A stretch of 13,395 nucleotides of DNA, taken from assembly GCA_044868295.1 (NCBI GenBank), contig JBIOWF010000132.1:1-13395 (forward strand), in the 5' to 3' direction. Of the stretch, positions 13,321-13,395 are shown piece by piece (within the stretch, counting starts at the first letter, position 1; each line of letters begins with the position of its first letter). The stretch is from JBIOWF01 sp044868295. Lineage in GTDB: Bacteria > Actinomycetota > Actinomycetes > Streptosporangiales > Streptosporangiaceae. Under the pieces are notes generated by a model that was not told where the DNA came from, did no database searches, and saw only the letters and a program-made list of their open reading frames with translations. A program made the translations under genes and the position numbers.

Positions 13321-13336
13321 CACGCCCGAGGGCGTG
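13321..13336 (-). promoter_or_regulatory. Inverted repeat upstream of the hydrolase relic
   Basis: CACGCC (13321-13326) and GGCGTG (13331-13336) are perfect inverted copies around CGAG, about 45 bp before the GTG start. Position suits an operator or leader hairpin; no regulator is identified. Confidence 0.35.
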
Positions 13337-13356
13337 GTCGTGCGTCTTTCTGTCTC

Positions 13357-13388
13357 GTGGGCTGCCGAGTTGCCGCTCGACAGCCCAC
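13357..13388. terminator. Strong hairpin at the right edge
   Basis: GTGGGCTG (13357-13364) pairs with CAGCCCAC (13381-13388), and inside it CGAG (13366-13369) pairs with CTCG (13376-13379) around a 6-nt loop, giving 12 base pairs with one mismatch. It probably ends the transcript of a gene beyond the right edge; the remaining bases to 13395 hold nothing I can call. Confidence 0.45.
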
Positions 13389-13395
13389 TTCACGA

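Overview
The window is GC-rich (roughly 70%) DNA with GTG and TTG starts, ATGA/GTGA gene overlaps and purine-rich ribosome binding sites. Together with a DUF3618 protein, a phage-holin-family membrane protein, an SlpD/E-type hydrolase relic and GGTT-N15-GGGTA promoter motifs, this points to an actinobacterium, plausibly a Streptosporangiales-type or related filamentous genus. The exact taxon is inference.

Region 1 (1-4858) is the most interesting part. Two divergent gene sets share a 205-bp control region with a 27-bp imperfect dyad. Leftward are a tail-anchored, degenerate Ser/Thr-kinase-like protein and, overlapping it by 4 bp (GTGA), a zinc-ribbon plus P-loop GTPase-like protein. The latter resembles the DO-GTPase2/TRAFAC proteins known from actinobacterial NTP-dependent conflict systems and runs off the left edge. 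Rightward are an unrecognised 172-aa protein, an AAA+ ATPase whose core is strikingly like plant Rubisco activase, and a 186-aa protein that may have a HORMA-like fold. The arrangement suggests one multi-component signalling or defence device: pseudokinase, GTPase, AAA+ remodeller and possible remodelled adaptor. No published equivalent is known to me, but I could not search.

Region 2 (4859-6281) holds a terminator-like hairpin, a SigB/SigF-type promoter and a two-gene stress/envelope operon (holin-family protein, DUF3618 protein), closed by a large bidirectional hairpin.

Region 3 (6282-7581) is a gene graveyard. A secreted M28 aminopeptidase has lost its metal-binding core by internal deletion, and next to it is an acyl-CoA dehydrogenase relic with a missing 5' end and an internal deletion. 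Region 4 (7582-10213) is ordinary: a HIT-family hydrolase, a LytS-type histidine kinase without its usual response regulator, and a four-helix membrane protein.

Region 5 (10214-13395) contains an IS605-type element with an intact TnpB nuclease and a recognisable omega-RNA end. It sits at the very 3' end of a TetR regulator and replaces the regulator's stop codon. The regulator is followed by a 22-bp tandem array and an SlpD/E-type alpha/beta hydrolase pseudogene that is frameshifted near its signal peptide and cut off after the nucleophile elbow. Regions 3 and 5 show repeated deletion and insertion scars, which fits an accessory or chromosome-arm location.
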